The position numbers were made by a program, and so were the translations under genes. A stretch of DNA of 64,000 bases from Pseudomonas lini (GTDB lineage Bacteria; Pseudomonadota; Gammaproteobacteria; Pseudomonadales; Pseudomonadaceae), in assembly GCF_964063345.1 (NCBI RefSeq), contig NZ_OZ061318.1, positions 186,001 to 250,000 on the forward strand, read 5' to 3'. The notes below the pieces were generated by a model. The model had not been told where the DNA came from and did no database searches. It was given only the letters and a program-made list of their open reading frames with translations. Shown in pieces: positions 43,558 through 52,840 of the stretch (positions are counted from its first letter, which is position 1; each line of letters opens with the position of its first letter).

Positions 43558-44595
43558 TTATTGATCTGCGGTCTGCATCCCGGCGCGGGTGGGTTTGCCC
43601 AAGGCATGGGAGAAGAACCGTCCCGCTTCGGAAATCATGTTGCGGTGAATATCCTTGCGGTCGACGCCGTCGGCATCGGTGCACAGTGCCGGCATGGCGG
43701 CGATCTGTTCTTCATTGCACGGTGCCATGAACACGAAATGCCCTGCCCCGGCCAGCAATTTGAAGTCCGGTGCGGTCGGCAGTTTACGCGCAAGGGCTGC
43801 AGCGTTTTTGTCGAACGCCACCAGTTTGTCGCCATCACCGCTGTATAGCAGCACCGGCACATGCACGTCGGCCAGGGTATGGCGGCCGAACTTCAGGCTC
43901 AGCGGCGCCATCAGCAGCAAGGCATGCACGCGCGGGTCCGCCACTGGCTGCAAGTCATCACGATCGACGATCAGTTCGCCTTGAGTGTTGCAGGCATCGT
44001 GATCATCCGGGCGCTCCTGGCAATAACGGCGCAGACGATTCAGATCCGGGGTGGCACCGGACAGGATCAACGCGGTCTCGCCGCCCGCCGAATAGCCAAT
44101 CACCCCAACCTGCTCGGCATTGACGAAGGGCGCAAGCATCCGGTCGCCCAAGGTCGCGGTAATGGCTTCAGAAATCTGGATCGGCCGCCCATAAAGGTTG
44201 CTCAAGGTGCCGAGGCGGCTGTGGTCTTTGGAGTTGTCGCCGGGATGGATCACCGCCACTACCACAAAACCCTTGCGTGCCAATGAGGTGGCGAGGTCGT
44301 GCAGGGCCAGTGGGGTTCCGGTGTTGCCGTGGGACAGCATCAGCATCGGGAAACGCCCGATGGCGACTTTGGTGTCTTCACCGGCTTCGACCGAGTAGCC
44401 CTCGAGCGTACTGGAATGTTCCTTTTCACTGGACGGGTAAAAGGCGATGGCACGCATCGGCTGCAAGTCCAGCGGATCAAGGAAGGTCATCTCATGGAAA
44501 CCGACGCTCCAGTGAGGATGCGGCGCAGGCATGGCGTGCACTGAGTTCAGGCTGCCCAGCAGACAAATCAGTAGCGTTGCACAAAGACGCACCAT
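43558..44595 (-). CDS. Secreted alpha/beta-hydrolase
   Basis: A 345-residue protein with a signal peptide (LCATLLICLLGSLNSVHA) and an alpha/beta-hydrolase fold like the PAF-acetylhydrolase/dienelactone-hydrolase group. The nucleophile elbow is VIGYSAGGE (Ser about 165), with an oxyanion segment LMLSHGNTGTPLAL and a late catalytic His in GAGHFVFMAPC. Starts at 44595 and 44607 are both possible. Substrate, probably an ester or lipid, is unknown. Confidence 0.78.
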   Translation of the reverse strand: MVRLCATLLICLLGSLNSVHAMPAPHPHWSVGFHEMTFLDPLDLQPMRAIAFYPSSEKEHSSTLEGYSVEAGEDTKVAIGRFPMLMLSHGNTGTPLALHDLATSLARKGFVVVAVIHPGDNSKDHSRLGTLSNLYGRPIQISEAITATLGDRMLAPFVNAEQVGVIGYSAGGETALILSGATPDLNRLRRYCQERPDDHDACNTQGELIVDRDDLQPVADPRVHALLLMAPLSLKFGRHTLADVHVPVLLYSGDGDKLVAFDKNAAALARKLPTAPDFKLLAGAGHFVFMAPCNEEQIAAMPALCTDADGVDRKDIHRNMISEAGRFFSHALGKPTRAGMQTADQ

Positions 44596-44680
44596 GGGAT
44601 GCCCCACCTTATTACCTGACCGCAGATGTTAACCCTCGACTGCATAACCTGGGCCAGAGACTGATAACCGCCAGAAACAA

Positions 44681-44724
44681 AAAACTCCGTACCTGGCCAT
44701 CACGATGACCAGAATACAGAGTTT
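44681..44724 (-). terminator. Terminator of azoR
   Basis: On the minus strand aaactctgtattctggtca pairs, with two G-U pairs and one bulge, to tggccaggtacggagttt, running into TTTTTT. It lies 40 bp after the azoR stop codon. Confidence 0.75.
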
Positions 44725-44764
44725 CAGGGGTATTGCCCGAGCTGTTTACGACTTTACGCAAGCC

Positions 44765-45376
44765 TTACGCGGCAGCGAACAATTGCTCGCTGATGTGCGC
44801 CTGAGCGTCGCTCATGGCTTTGCTGCGCACTTCATCACCGTAGGCCAGGCCATGGGCGCGGACGAACTCGATGTCGGTGATGCCGAGGAAGCCGAACAGC
44901 ACTTTCAGATAATCTTCGTGCGCAACACCGGTCGCTTGACCGGCATGCAGACCGCCGGCAGTCGACACGATGACTACTTTCTTGCCGCCGCACAGGCCTT
45001 CAGGGCCGGCTTCGGTGTAGCGAAAAGTCTGACCGGCCACGGCGATGCGGTCGATCCAGGCCTTGAGTTGGGTCGGGATCGTGAAGTTGTACATCGGCGC
45101 GGCAATCACGACGGCATCGGCGGCGATGAATTCGGCCAAGGCCTGCGCGCTCAGATCGGCTTCGTGCTGTTGCGCGGCGTTGCGCAGTTCAGCGGCGGTG
45201 CCGGCGGCAACCAGGGTGGTGGCAGAGAAATGACTGATGGCATCGGCGGCCAGGTCGCGGTAAGTCACCACAACGCCAGGCTCGGCGGCTTGCCAGGTTT
45301 TGACGACTTCGCCACTCAGCTGACGGGAAGCCGAGTTGTCACCCAGAATGCTCGAATCAATATGCAGTAATTTCAT
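44765..45376 (-). CDS. azoR: FMN-dependent NADH-azoreductase AzoR
   Basis: Flavodoxin-fold quinone/azo reductase of 203 residues starting [20 protein letters not shown], diagnostic for AzoR; FMN-binding loops [14 protein letters not shown] (about 94-107) and STAGG (about 138-142). The frame is open far upstream, but the family start is the ATG at 45376. It reduces quinones in two-electron steps and protects against thiol or quinone stress. A LysR regulator is transcribed divergently from a 129-bp gap. Confidence 0.92.
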   Translation of the reverse strand: MKLLHIDSSILGDNSASRQLSGEVVKTWQAAEPGVVVTYRDLAADAISHFSATTLVAAGTAAELRNAAQQHEADLSAQALAEFIAADAVVIAAPMYNFTIPTQLKAWIDRIAVAGQTFRYTEAGPEGLCGGKKVVIVSTAGGLHAGQATGVAHEDYLKVLFGFLGITDIEFVRAHGLAYGDEVRSKAMSDAQAHISEQLFAAA

Positions 45377-45505
45377 GTGGGATCTCCAAAGTGAGGATCG
45401 CCACCGGCGATCTGATGGAAACAATCCTACCGACGAAACCAATAGATGATTAGTCGGCAGCAATGCGATAGTTTGTCCCACTGATAGAACAGTCGAGCTT
45501 AAACC

Positions 45506-46414
45506 ATGCAAGATCTCAACGACCTCTACTACTTTGCCAAGGTGGTCGAAGCCGGTGGTTTCGCAGCGGCCGGGCGTTTGTTGGGGGTTCCCAAATCGCG
45601 GTTGTCGCGACGCATCGCCGAGCTGGAAGAACGCCTGGGCGCGCGCCTGCTGCAACGCACCACCCGCCAACTCAACCTGACCGCCGTGGGCGAGCGTTAC
45701 TTGCGCCATTGTCAGGCGATGCTGCTGGAAGCCGAGATGGCCGACGAAGCGGTGGCCAGCATGTCCAGCGAACCCCGAGGGCGCCTACGAGTGTCCTGTC
45801 CCGTCGGATTGGCCCACGAAATTCTGCCTGGGGTGATCAGTAACTTCCTGGAGAAATTCCCTCAGGTTCAGCTGGAGATGATGTTGCTCAACCGTCGGGT
45901 TGACCTGATTAACGAGGGCGTCGACGTCGCCTTGAGAGTGCGGGATCTGGGTGATGAAGATCCATTGCTGGTCACCCGCCGCCTGCGTCAGGCTCAGATG
46001 CTGATGGTTGCCAGCCCTGCATTTTTGCTCGGCCGTGAAATCAATCATCCCGAAGACCTGAAAAATCTGCCCGTGCTCGGCGCTCTGGAAGCCGACCGCA
46101 TGGTGCACATCCGCATGTTTGATCAAACAGGTAAAAGCTATGATCTGAGCCTGGAAGCGCGATTGGGGATCGACGATTTCATCGTGCGCAAAGCCTGCAC
46201 CCTCAGCGGCCAGGGTTTTACCATGCTGCCCATGATGCATTGCGAGCAGGAGCTGAAAAACGGCGAGCTGGTGCAACTGTTACCTGACTGGTCATTGCCG
46301 GGCGGCTGGCTGCAAGCCGTCTACCCTCATCGACGCGGGGTGATGCCGGCCGTGCGTGCCTGGATCGACCATCTGATCGAATCATTCAATGCTTGTGGGG
46401 ACAGACTGTTATGA
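45506..46414 (+). CDS. LysR-family regulator, divergent from azoR
   Basis: A 302-residue LysR protein with N-terminal helix-turn-helix ([27 protein letters not shown], shown here as residues about 9-35) and a C-terminal periplasmic-binding-like effector domain. Similar regulators next to azoR respond to quinones or electrophiles; control of azoR is inferred from divergence. Its stop codon overlaps the YjbR gene start (ATGA). Confidence 0.85.
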   Translation: MQDLNDLYYFAKVVEAGGFAAAGRLLGVPKSRLSRRIAELEERLGARLLQRTTRQLNLTAVGERYLRHCQAMLLEAEMADEAVASMSSEPRGRLRVSCPVGLAHEILPGVISNFLEKFPQVQLEMMLLNRRVDLINEGVDVALRVRDLGDEDPLLVTRRLRQAQMLMVASPAFLLGREINHPEDLKNLPVLGALEADRMVHIRMFDQTGKSYDLSLEARLGIDDFIVRKACTLSGQGFTMLPMMHCEQELKNGELVQLLPDWSLPGGWLQAVYPHRRGVMPAVRAWIDHLIESFNACGDRLL

Positions 46415-46770
46415 AAGCGGGACTAATGAGCGAAGAGGACGTCGCGCAATTCTGCCTGGCGTTGCCCGGTGCGCGGGAGGATTACAAGTGGGGTGGCGTG
46501 CGGGTGTTTTCGATTGCCGGGAACAAGATGTTCGCCTTGCAGAACTTGCGGGGGCAGTCGCTGGCGTTCAAGGTCGACAAGGACCTGTTCCTGGGCCATT
46601 GCGACCGGCCGGGCATTCACCCGGCGCCGTATCTGGCCCGGGCCCAGTGGGTCATCATGGAAACGCCCTACCCGCTGGGCACCGAAGAGCTGCAAGGCTT
46701 GCTGCAACGTTCCCACCAACTAGTGGTGAGCAAGTTGCCCAAGCGCACGCAGGTCGGCTTGCTGCTTTAA
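46411..46770 (+). CDS. MmcQ/YjbR-family protein
   Basis: A 119-residue CyaY-like fold protein (MmcQ/YjbR): ALPGAREDYKWGGVRVFSIA and YLARAQWVIMETPYPL are typical. The start at 46411 shares ATGA with the LysR stop; 46426 is an alternative. Members are small, putative DNA-binding proteins of unknown function. Converges with a DUF1294 gene, 6 bp apart. Confidence 0.8.
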   Translation: MKAGLMSEEDVAQFCLALPGAREDYKWGGVRVFSIAGNKMFALQNLRGQSLAFKVDKDLFLGHCDRPGIHPAPYLARAQWVIMETPYPLGTEELQGLLQRSHQLVVSKLPKRTQVGLLL

Positions 46771-46776
46771 AGGGCT

Positions 46777-47208
46777 TTAAAGCACTGCAAACAGGTTAGC
46801 GCCCAGAAACAGCTGATCGATCCAGAACACCTGATGCATCAGCACGATGAGCCAGAACACCAACTGAAACGAGACTTTGCGGGTCTTGTGCCGAAACGCT
46901 TGCTGGGCCAGCAAGGCACCCGGCCAACCACCCGCCAGCTCCACCGCGTGCAACACGTTCTCCGGCGTGCGCCAACTGTCGGCGCGGGCCTTGTGCTTGT
47001 CGCTCCAGTACAGGAAAAACGCCAGCACGCTGACGATGCCGTAGGCCGCCAGGGGAATCACCGACACCCCGCGCAGCCACAGCGACACCGAGCCAAACAA
47101 CGGCACTGCGCACAGCACAGCGAACACCAGCAGTTTCAGCCGCAGGTTCTGAATGGCCCCCCCGGACTTGCGTCCGGGGTTATTGTTGCGCGTACTGGAA
47201 TCGTTCAT
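46777..47208 (-). CDS. DUF1294 membrane protein
   Basis: A 143-residue protein with about four membrane helices and the DUF1294 core: [19 protein letters not shown] and [19 protein letters not shown], followed by a final helix. In many bacteria DUF1294 is fused to a cold-shock domain; here it is free-standing. It overlaps uppP by ATGA and is thus translationally coupled to it. Confidence 0.82.
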   Translation of the reverse strand: MNDSSTRNNNPGRKSGGAIQNLRLKLLVFAVLCAVPLFGSVSLWLRGVSVIPLAAYGIVSVLAFFLYWSDKHKARADSWRTPENVLHAVELAGGWPGALLAQQAFRHKTRKVSFQLVFWLIVLMHQVFWIDQLFLGANLFAVL

Positions 47209-48035
47209 GGCTTGACTGCTGTCCAGTCGACCCAGCCGAATTGCCAGGTGGCCAGGATTACCAGACCGAACGCAATGCGATACCAGGCGAACGCCGCGTA
47301 ACTGTGGCTGGCGATGAATTTGAGCAAGCCCCGCACGGCGATCATCGCAAAGATAAACGCAGTGACGAAGCCAATGGCGAACACCGGAAAATCAGCCGGC
47401 ACAAACAGGTTGCGGTATTTGTAGCCCGAGTACACCGCCGCGCCGACCATGGTTGGCATGGCGAGGAAGAACGAGAACTCGGTGGCCGTCTTGCGCGACA
47501 ACCCGAACAGCAAACCGCCAATGATCGTCGAGCCAGAACGCGAGGTCCCCGGAATCATCGCCAGGCATTGGGCGAAGCCGACCTTCAGGGCATCTTTCCA
47601 GGTGATGTCGTCGACACTTTCAGCATGCACTTCATGTTGACGGCGTTCAGCCCACAACATGACGATCCCGCCCACGACCAATGCGGTGGCCACGGTAATC
47701 GGGTTGAACAGATACTCGTGAATCAAGTCGGCGAAAATCACCCCCAATACCACGGCCGGCAGGAAGGCAATCAACAGGTTCGCGGTAAAGCGTCGAGCGC
47801 TGGGCTGCGTCGGCAAACCGATGACCACGTCGAAGATTTTGCGGCGAAACTCCCAGACCACCGCCAGGATCGCCCCGAGCTGAATAATGATGTTGAAGGC
47901 CATGGCCCGCTCGCCCCCAAAGTTGAGCAAGTCCGCCACAATGATCTGGTGCCCGGTACTGGAAATGGGCAAGAACTCCGTCAGCCCTTCTACAACGCCT
48001 AAAATCAATGCCTGAAAGGCCGTCCAAAGATCCAT
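47205..48035 (-). CDS. uppP: Undecaprenyl-diphosphatase UppP (BacA)
   Basis: Integral membrane phosphatase that recycles the C55 lipid carrier for peptidoglycan and O-antigen and gives bacitracin tolerance. It has 276 residues from the ATG at 48035 (GGGGG upstream). Catalytic motifs: [14 protein letters not shown] (about 17-30) and PGTSRSGST (about 163-171). About eight helices. Confidence 0.93.
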   Translation of the reverse strand: MDLWTAFQALILGVVEGLTEFLPISSTGHQIIVADLLNFGGERAMAFNIIIQLGAILAVVWEFRRKIFDVVIGLPTQPSARRFTANLLIAFLPAVVLGVIFADLIHEYLFNPITVATALVVGGIVMLWAERRQHEVHAESVDDITWKDALKVGFAQCLAMIPGTSRSGSTIIGGLLFGLSRKTATEFSFFLAMPTMVGAAVYSGYKYRNLFVPADFPVFAIGFVTAFIFAMIAVRGLLKFIASHSYAAFAWYRIAFGLVILATWQFGWVDWTAVKP

Positions 48036-48327
48036 CAATCCCCCAAGAAGCAATGCCCCAGGCATGCCCCGTTAATATTTTTAAGCATTCAATTGCGATC
48101 AGCGTAGCTGACATCCCGCGCGCGCAAAGATCCCCACAAAACCGTAAAAATTCCGTGAAAAACAAACTGGAACTCAGGTTTTTTCGCGCGGGGCCGAAAT
48201 CCTATCAGACACGCCCTGTTTTCGCTGCCGCGTAATAGGACCTGAGTCGAATAGGCCCCATTGGCAAAGTGTGGTTGGATGCTGGCGATCATTTATTACA
48301 AGAACAAGAAACCGGAGTAACAGCGTT

Positions 48328-49962
48328 ATGAACAGCTTGCGCAGTGTATCGATCAGCCGACGCTTGTGGCTCATCTTGATCGTGGCCGTGGTGATGCTAT
48401 TGACGTTGGGCGTGCTGATGCTCAAGCAAATTCACGACGACCTTTATCAGGCCAAGGCTCAGAAAACCCAGCATGTGGTGCAGACTGCCAGTGGCATCCT
48501 CACCTATTACCACAGCCTGGAAACCGCCGGCACCCTCACCCGCGACGCCGCGCAAAAACAGGCACTGACTGCCGTGCGCGGTCTGCGCTACGACCAGAAC
48601 GATTATTTCTGGATCAATGATCTGACGCCCGTCATGGTCATGCACCCGACCAATCCGAAACTCGAAGGCCAGAACCTCTCGACGATCCGAGACCCGGACG
48701 GTTTCGCGCTGTTCAACGAGATGGTCGCCATCGCCAAGGCCAAGGGTGCGGGCATGGTCGATTACCGCTGGCCGAAACCGGGCGCCAGTGCACCGGTGGA
48801 AAAAACCTCTTACGTGAAACTGTTCGAGCCTTGGGGTTGGGTGATCGGTTCGGGCGTATACATCGATGACATGCAGGCCGAGTTTTATGCTCAGGTCTGG
48901 AAGGCCTCTTTCGTGGGACTGGTGATTGCCCTGATCATGGCGTTGCTGGTGATCATGATTGCCCGCAGCATCGTGCGCCCATTGCAGGAAACCGTGAACG
49001 CCATGGCCAACATCGCCAGCGGTGAAAGCGACCTGACCCGCAGCCTCGATACCCACGGCCAGGACGAAGTCACGCAACTGGCCCGGCACTTCAACGCCTT
49101 TACCGCCAAACTGCGCCTGGTGATCAGTCAGCTGCAAACCTCCGCCAGCGCACTGGGCCAGTCTTCCAGCGAACTGGGCAACGATGCCGCGCAAGCTCAG
49201 CAACGCAGCCAACAGCAATCCCAACAAATGGAACTGGTGGCGACCGCGATCAACGAAGTGACCTACGGCGTGCAGGACGTGGCCAAAAACGCCGAGCACG
49301 CGGCCAGCGAAATGCGCAATGCCGAGTCTCAGGCGCAACAGGGGCAGGTCAATATCGACGGCAGCTTGCAGCAGATCGACAAGCTGTCTTCGACCATCGA
49401 TCAAGCCGTCGAAGTGATTCGCACGCTGGCCAACGAAAGCACGCAAATCGGCAGCGTTCTGGAAGTAATCCGCTCCATCGCCGAGCAAACCAACTTGCTG
49501 GCCCTCAACGCCGCCATCGAAGCCGCCCGGGCCGGCGAGCAAGGTCGCGGGTTTGCGGTGGTCGCCGATGAAGTGCGCCTGCTGGCACAGCGCACCCAGA
49601 AGTCCACGGCGGAAATCCAGTCGATGATCGAACGCCTGCAAAGCCATTCCGAAGCGGCGGTCAAGGTGATTGGCGACAGCAGCCGTGCGTCGCAACTGAC
49701 CATCGAACAGGCCGGCCTGGCGGGCGCCAGCCTGAATGCCATCGGCCAGGCCTTGCGCAACCTCAACGGGTTGAACGCTTCGATTGCCAGTGCGACCTTG
49801 CAGCAGGCCCACGTGGTGGAAGACATCAATCAGAACGTCACCCAGGCAGCAGGGTTGTCCCATAGCACGGCACTGGCGGCCGAACAATCGAGCGTGGCCA
49901 GCGTTCACCTCAAGGAACTGAGCGAACAGCTGAACGGGTTGCTGAAGCAGTTTCGGGTGTAA
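48328..49962 (+). CDS. Methyl-accepting chemotaxis protein with single Cache domain
   Basis: Transmembrane chemoreceptor of 544 residues: helix 1 (about 13-32), periplasmic sCache_2 sensor (about 40-190; [27 protein letters not shown]), helix 2 (about 192-213), HAMP (about 215-265) and a long signalling coiled coil with the hairpin tip [20 protein letters not shown]. No C-terminal NWETF-type pentapeptide. Ligand unknown; sCache_2 receptors often bind C2/C3 carboxylates. ATG at 48328 with CGGAG upstream. Confidence 0.9.
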   Translation: MNSLRSVSISRRLWLILIVAVVMLLTLGVLMLKQIHDDLYQAKAQKTQHVVQTASGILTYYHSLETAGTLTRDAAQKQALTAVRGLRYDQNDYFWINDLTPVMVMHPTNPKLEGQNLSTIRDPDGFALFNEMVAIAKAKGAGMVDYRWPKPGASAPVEKTSYVKLFEPWGWVIGSGVYIDDMQAEFYAQVWKASFVGLVIALIMALLVIMIARSIVRPLQETVNAMANIASGESDLTRSLDTHGQDEVTQLARHFNAFTAKLRLVISQLQTSASALGQSSSELGNDAAQAQQRSQQQSQQMELVATAINEVTYGVQDVAKNAEHAASEMRNAESQAQQGQVNIDGSLQQIDKLSSTIDQAVEVIRTLANESTQIGSVLEVIRSIAEQTNLLALNAAIEAARAGEQGRGFAVVADEVRLLAQRTQKSTAEIQSMIERLQSHSEAAVKVIGDSSRASQLTIEQAGLAGASLNAIGQALRNLNGLNASIASATLQQAHVVEDINQNVTQAAGLSHSTALAAEQSSVASVHLKELSEQLNGLLKQFRV

Positions 49963-49986
49963 CTCCGTCCCAGCATCCCCGCTGTC

Positions 49987-50083
49987 CCCTGTGGGAGCGA
50001 GGCTTGCCCGCGAAAGCGGTGTGTCAGGCGACATCAATATTGACTGTACCGCCGCCATCGCGGGCAAGCCTCGCTCCCACAGG
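49987..50083. repeat. REPIN between chemoreceptor and pnuC
   Basis: Arms 'ctgtgggagcgaggcttgcc' and 'gggcaagcctcgctcccaca'. The loop is almost the same as that of the REPIN at 51309. Confidence 0.88.
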
Positions 50084-50194
50084 GATTGCGTTTGATTGCC
50101 TGGCATTGGCAAGCCCTCTTCCCCACAACAAGCCCATTCCCCACAATCCGGGTACAATTCGCCCCCCTCATTTTTACGACACCAAGGAACCTCC

Positions 50195-50758
50195 ATGTCC
50201 GGGCTTGAACTGTTTGCTGCCGCCCTCGGCGTGATTGCCGTATGGCTGACGGTCAAACAGAACCCTTGGTGCTGGCCGATCGGCCTGGTCATGGTGCTGC
50301 TGTATAGCTGGATTTTTTTTGAGGTGAAGCTGTATTCAGACATGCTGCTGCAAGTGATCTACGCCGCGTTGCAGCTCTATGGCTGGTGGCAGTGGACTCA
50401 GGGGACCGCGACTCATGGCAAGCGGCAGGTCAGCCAGCTGGATGGCAAATCCATCGTGCTCGGCCTGACCGTGGGCGCGGTCGGCAGTCTGCTGCTGGGC
50501 GCCGCGATGGCTCACTGGACCGATGCCGCCCAGCCTTGGCTCGATGCGGCGTTGACCGGTTTTAGCCTGGTGGCGCAGTTATGGATGGCGCAAAAACGTC
50601 TGCAATGCTGGCCGCTATGGATCGCGCTGGACATCATCTTTGTTGGTCTCTTCATCTATAAAGCGCTGTACCTGACCGCCGGCCTCTATGGGGTATTCGC
50701 ATTGCTGGCGGTGCACGGCTGGCGGACATGGCGCACCGACCCGGCGTTGCGCACATGA
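50195..50758 (+). CDS. pnuC: Nicotinamide riboside transporter PnuC
   Basis: A 187-residue SWEET-like membrane protein with about seven helices: AALGVIAVWLTVKQNPWCWPIG at the start, the QLYGWWQW signature (about 62-69) and RLQCWPLWIALD near 140-151. It imports nicotinamide riboside by facilitated diffusion. Start at 50195 (AAGGAA upstream). Overlaps the next gene by ATGA, so import and phosphorylation are coupled. Confidence 0.9.
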   Translation: MSGLELFAAALGVIAVWLTVKQNPWCWPIGLVMVLLYSWIFFEVKLYSDMLLQVIYAALQLYGWWQWTQGTATHGKRQVSQLDGKSIVLGLTVGAVGSLLLGAAMAHWTDAAQPWLDAALTGFSLVAQLWMAQKRLQCWPLWIALDIIFVGLFIYKALYLTAGLYGVFALLAVHGWRTWRTDPALRT

Positions 50759-51279
50759 AAGTGCTGGTACTCACGGGGCCTGAATCCAGCGGCAAGAGCT
50801 GGTTGGCCGCCGAACTGCAACAGCAATTCGGCGGCGCGCTGGTGGGCGAATACGTGCGCTGGTTCATTGAGCAGGAGGCACGAGACACGTGCCTGGCCGA
50901 TATCCCCGAAATCGCTCGCGGTCAGTTGCAGTGGGAGGACAACGCCCGCGCCCTCGGGCCGCCGTTGCTGATTCTCGACACGCACTTGCTGAGTAACATG
51001 CTCTGGAGCCAGACCCTGTTCGGAGATTGCCCGGCCTGGCTCGAGCAGGCGCTGCTGGCTCGGCACTATGACTTGCACTTGCTGCTGTCGCCCGAACAGG
51101 TCGCCTGGACCGATGACGGTCAGCGTTGTCAGCCCGAGCTGGATGAACGCCGGTCTTTTTTCAACGCGACTCAGGCATGGCTGGAGCAACATCGGCAGCC
51201 TGTTCAAGTGCTTCAGGGCGATTGGGCCGAACGCCGGCTTCAGGCAATACAAGCCGTCGCGTTACTGCTCGAGCGCTGA
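50755..51279 (+). CDS. NadR-like nicotinamide riboside kinase
   Basis: A 174-residue AAA/P-loop kinase resembling the C-terminal domain of NadR: Walker A LTGPESSGKSWLA (about 6-18), FGGALVGEYVRWF (about 25-37), and LLILDTHLLSN. It lacks the adenylyltransferase and repressor domains of E. coli NadR. By trapping imported riboside as NMN it pulls uptake through PnuC. Confidence 0.82.
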   Translation: MKVLVLTGPESSGKSWLAAELQQQFGGALVGEYVRWFIEQEARDTCLADIPEIARGQLQWEDNARALGPPLLILDTHLLSNMLWSQTLFGDCPAWLEQALLARHYDLHLLLSPEQVAWTDDGQRCQPELDERRSFFNATQAWLEQHRQPVQVLQGDWAERRLQAIQAVALLLER

Positions 51280-51308
51280 TTTTCCTTATTTCGGCCAACA
51301 CCCAAATC

Positions 51309-51401
51309 CCTGTGGGAGCGGGCTTGCCCGCGATAGCGGTGTATCAGGCAAAATCAATGTTGACTGTGCCGCCGCCTTCGCGGGCAAGCCCGCTCCCACA
51401 G
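51309..51401. repeat. REPIN before the fap operon
   Basis: Arms 'ctgtgggagcgggcttgccc' and 'gcgggcaagcccgctcccac' at the 3' end of the pnuC operon. Confidence 0.88.
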
Positions 51402-51516
51402 TGATTGCGTTGATCTGACGGGCACTGGCCAAATACCCCAGCATTTGTTGCAGTATTTTTGCAAAATTCGTCCGTTTCTGAAACACGCGCCCCCTCTCAA
51501 ACAGCCCGTTTCAACG

Positions 51517-51534
51517 CTGGTCATCGTCTTGCCA
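51517..51534 (+). promoter_or_regulatory. Second sigma-54-like site upstream of fapA
   Basis: ctggtcatcgtcttgcca: GG and GC ten bases apart, TTGC good, the -24 region poor. It lies about 243 bp before fapA and is weaker by position than the site at 51704-51720. Confidence 0.25.
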
Positions 51535-51703
51535 TGCGATGTGTTAAAGCGCCGATACATCACCGCACAAAGCTTGGATCCAGAGTGTTTGCGATCCTTT
51601 ATCACTTTGCCGCCCCGGCGGTTGTCTCAGACCTGAAACAGCACCCTCCATCGACTCACTAGCCTTGATCGATAACCCTCTGAATCAAAACAACAATCAA
51701 AAT

Positions 51704-51720
51704 CCGGCACAGCTTTCGCT
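51704..51720 (+). promoter_or_regulatory. Sigma-54-like promoter of the fap operon
   Basis: ccggcacagctttcgct has a perfect GGCAC -24 block and GC at -12 with the required ten-base interval, followed by TTT. Predicted start point near 51731, 46 bp before the fapA GTG. The rest of 51402-51776 is non-coding and AT-rich enough to hold activator sites. Confidence 0.45.
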
Positions 51721-51776
51721 TTCCCCCTTCCCAAGGCTGACTAGGGCCAGCCCATAACAAAGAAGGAATTGCCGCC

Positions 51777-52214
51777 GTGGGGACATTTGATAAAAGCATC
51801 TATAGCCTTCTGCTGATCGGATGCGTACTGGGCTCAAGTGTCAGCCTGCCCGTACAGGCTGATAACGGCATCATTATCATCAAACGAGATGTCCAACCGC
51901 GCATGGCAACGCGTGCGCCGGTGATTCCCGATCCTAGCCCCACGACCGCCAATGCCAACCCGTCCAAACAAGTCCTCAGGCAAACCAACGAATTGAGCGA
52001 CGGCGACTTTGCCAGCGTCGCCAGTGGTGCAGGCATCTCCCGCCTGGTCACGCAAAACACCAACAACCTGAGCGGCAATATCACCAACCAGTCCCAGCTT
52101 TCCAACCTCCCCTCTGGACGTTCTGGAAATTCGGGCAACGGTATTGCCAACATGGTCAATTCAAACATCCAGCAAGGCCTGGGTGCTCTGAGAGTCGTAA
52201 CGGGAGACCGTTAA
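51777..52214 (+). CDS. fapA: FapA, functional amyloid operon protein
   Basis: Periplasmic protein of 145 residues, first gene of fapABCDEF. GTG start with AAGGAA upstream; signal peptide ends SLPVQA (about 28). The mature protein carries IIIIKRDVQPRM and a C-terminal half with NNLSGNITNQSQLSNL similar to the fibre repeats. FapA is reported to influence the FapB/FapC balance, acting as a chaperone. fapB starts one base after its stop codon. Confidence 0.88.
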   Translation: MGTFDKSIYSLLLIGCVLGSSVSLPVQADNGIIIIKRDVQPRMATRAPVIPDPSPTTANANPSKQVLRQTNELSDGDFASVASGAGISRLVTQNTNNLSGNITNQSQLSNLPSGRSGNSGNGIANMVNSNIQQGLGALRVVTGDR

Positions 52215-52215
52215 G

Positions 52216-52788
52216 ATGAATCGTACGCTGCTGATGCTCGCCATGTTTTGCAGTGCATCGACCTTTGCCCAATCTCCCGTCATCAATAATGCCGAAATCG
52301 ACGGCTCGGGCATGCAGCACCAGGGCAACCTCTCGGTCAACCAGGCGGCGGGCGATCAGCAGCAACAGGCCAATGCCCGGGCCATCGCCATCGGCAACAA
52401 CGCCAGTGCTACCACACAGATTCGCCAACGGCTGCGTACGCAGGTCGACCCCAGGATCGATGCTCGATCGAGCATTCAAGGCGACTCCTTCAGCCACGGC
52501 AACGGCGTACTGGGCGTCAACCAGAGCGCGGGCGCCAGCAACCAGCAAGCCAATGCCCTGCGGATAAGCGTCAGTACCCAGCCGCAAAGCATCGACGACA
52601 GCGTCCTCATGCAGCAGAACGTGATGCTGATCACCAACTCCGATCCAACTGACTCTGCACCAGGTTATCGCCAGGTCGCTACCAGCGATCAGGCATTCAC
52701 CGGTAGCCGTGGGGTGATCCAGTTGAATCAGAGCGCCGGGGTGGGAAACCAAACGGCCAACACCCTGAGCGTACGGGTCACGGATTGA
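52216..52788 (+). CDS. fapB: FapB, amyloid nucleator/minor fibre subunit
   Basis: Secreted fibre protein of 190 residues with signal peptide (MFCSASTFA). Three imperfect amyloid repeats can be seen: GNLSVNQAAGDQQQQANA (about 36-53), GNGVLGVNQSAGASNQQANA (about 95-114), and GVIQLNQSAGVGNQTANTLS (about 168-187). It is a homologue of FapC thought to nucleate fibres. No Cys in the mature part. Confidence 0.9.
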   Translation: MNRTLLMLAMFCSASTFAQSPVINNAEIDGSGMQHQGNLSVNQAAGDQQQQANARAIAIGNNASATTQIRQRLRTQVDPRIDARSSIQGDSFSHGNGVLGVNQSAGASNQQANALRISVSTQPQSIDDSVLMQQNVMLITNSDPTDSAPGYRQVATSDQAFTGSRGVIQLNQSAGVGNQTANTLSVRVTD

Positions 52789-52840
52789 CCCAAACAGGTA
52801 GGAAACAACACTTAACCTAAAATAAGTACGGAGAATCACC

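Noticed and set aside
45377-45505. LysR box in the azoR-LysR gap
   Set aside because: Several partial repeats (ccgac/gtcgg, two gatag copies) but none stands out enough to name.
48397-50343. 648-codon minus-strand frame across the chemoreceptor and REPIN
   Set aside because: It runs through the REPIN and antisense to an intact MCP gene; no recognisable domain.
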